Assembly (NCBI GenBank): GCA_903882245.1
Contig: CAIRWJ010000110.1
Location: forward strand, 1-5,283
Direction of reading: 5' to 3'
Origin: an uncultured Microbacteriaceae bacterium
Lineage (GTDB): Bacteria > Actinomycetota > Actinomycetes > Actinomycetales > Microbacteriaceae
Length of the DNA stretch: 5,283 nucleotides
Below the pieces are notes generated by a model. The model was not told the origin of the DNA, did no database searches, and saw only the letters and a list, made by a program, of their open reading frames with translations. This document shows positions 4,884 to 5,283 of this stretch, piece after piece (positions within the stretch are counted from its first letter, which is position 1; each line of letters begins with the position of its first letter). The translations under genes and the position numbers were made by a program.

Positions 4884-5283
4884 GGACGCGGCCTTCGTTG
4901 AGGTCGTTGAAGAACTCGGGCGGGCACACCCACGGCGGTTCGGTTCGCCGGTACATCAATGAGGACGACAGCACCGGCGCCAATCAAGGCGTTATCTCCT
5001 ATGGTGATCGGCCCAAGAAGTATTGCTCCCGCACCGATGGCGACACCGTTTCCCAGTGTTGGATGCCGGCGACCGTTCTTTACGTCGCCCTGCCCGCCGA
5101 GCGTTACACCGTGGTAAAAGGTGCAGTCGTTGCCGATGACGGCGGTTTCGCCGATGACGACACCGGCGGCGTGTGTACCGGTGTGGCGCGGCAGTCCTTC
5201 GAGAATCTGCGCATATTTCATGATCTTGATCGCCACCGGATCCTGTTTCGCCGCGCGTTTGAAGTCGGGGTTATCTTCCAGCG
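4880..5283 (-). CDS. cysE: serine O-acetyltransferase C-terminal half, joined in frame to a DnaE-like segment (5' end off window)
   Basis: The open frame has no start inside the window; 133 residues are visible, ending at TGA 4882-4880. Visible residues about 40-133 are the left-handed beta-helix of serine acetyltransferase, which makes O-acetylserine from serine and acetyl-CoA for cysteine synthesis. They contain [26 protein letters not shown], the hexapeptide turns [27 protein letters not shown] and the terminal GVPARV. Residues 1-43 do not fit the serine acetyltransferase N-terminal half: they lack its helical domain and the IHPGATIG-type strand, and instead resemble DNA polymerase III alpha (see separate entry). 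A His aligns with the catalytic His of the DHxxG motif, but the preceding Asp is replaced by Thr. A GTG at 5236-5234 could be read as a start but lies inside the DnaE-like part. The gene overlaps plsC as GTGA. The C-terminal half is called with high confidence; the whole gene as written is probably chimeric. Confidence 0.75.
   Translation of the reverse strand, partial: LEDNPDFKRAAKQDPVAIKIMKYAQILEGLPRHTGTHAAGVVIGETAVIGNDCTFYHGVTLGGQGDVKNGRRHPTLGNGVAIGAGAILLGPITIGDNALIGAGAVVLIDVPANRTAVGVPARVLQRPQRRPRP
4892..4896 (-). promoter_or_regulatory. Shine-Dalgarno fixing the GTG start of the acyltransferase
   Basis: GAAGG on the minus strand (4896 down to 4892) stands eight bases before the GTG at 4883. 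It lies within the last codons of the serine acetyltransferase gene and supports reinitiation at the GTGA junction. Confidence 0.55.
5150..5283 (-). other. DNA polymerase III alpha subunit (DnaE)-like fragment, 5' side of a probable chimera
   Basis: In the same minus-strand frame as the serine acetyltransferase, the first 43 visible residues include [19 protein letters not shown]. The [17 protein letters not shown] string is a hallmark of the DnaE polymerase palm region, just before its catalytic aspartates. The preceding residues (DNPDF...[11 protein letters not shown]) also match the spacing and character of the helix there. The fragment stops resembling DnaE after GVVI, where the sequence becomes serine acetyltransferase. 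It could be a misassembly or amplification chimera, or a real recombination product; no start codon for such a fusion is visible. The assignment rests on remembered family motifs. Confidence 0.65.

Noticed and set aside
4140..4962. Two long plus-strand open frames (4140-4661 and 4420-4962) opposite plsC
   Set aside because: Neither shows a recognisable motif, while the minus strand carries all four acyltransferase motifs.

Overview
This window looks like a moderate-GC (mid-to-high fifties by eye) actinobacterial chromosome or metagenomic contig, most likely from a Microbacteriaceae-like organism. The reasons are the long thioredoxin with a characteristic C-terminal tail, the LuxR-type response regulator with a six-TM partner, and several start regions where a -10-like box sits only 6 to 9 bases before the start codon, with no Shine-Dalgarno, as in leaderless actinobacterial genes. 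The lineage is judged from remembered family appearance, not from a search.

Layout. Bases 1-102 (minus) hold the first 34 codons of a CoA-disulfide-reductase-like FAD oxidoreductase that runs off the left edge. A 152-bp divergent spacer separates it from a single-domain rhodanese (255-530, plus). A tight plus-strand cluster follows: an unrecognised six-TM membrane protein (583-1386), a LuxR/NarL-type response regulator (1388-2023, one base later) and a membrane-bound histidine-kinase-like protein (2013-3785, overlapping by 11 bp). Its spacing marks it as an operon encoding a two-component system with a membrane partner. A thioredoxin gene (3812-4207) lies 26 bp downstream with a strong Shine-Dalgarno.

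The thioredoxin frame is interrupted by an in-frame TAG (codon 36) two codons after the second active-site cysteine. Everything around it is intact and matches a functional thioredoxin, so this is a fresh nonsense mutation, a polymorphism or a base-call error; TAG terminates three other genes in the window, which argues against genome-wide recoding.

On the minus strand, a PlsC-type acyltransferase (4170-4883) converges on thioredoxin and overlaps its 3' end by 38 bp. It is translationally coupled (GTGA overlap) to a serine acetyltransferase C-terminal half (4880 to the right edge). The last ~120 bases of the window do not encode serine acetyltransferase: in the same frame they read as a piece of the DNA polymerase III alpha subunit (DnaE). 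The switch falls exactly where the two families share a His-x-x-Gly-Val-Val-Ile-like string, which points to a microhomology-mediated chimera, in the assembly or in the cell.

The redox/sulfur theme (disulfide reductase, rhodanese, thioredoxin, serine acetyltransferase) is suggestive, but only the two-component cluster, with thioredoxin possibly attached, and the cysE-plsC pair show operon-like spacing. No RNA genes, CRISPR arrays, insertion sequences or convincing terminators were seen, and no gene-free stretch exceeds 152 bp.
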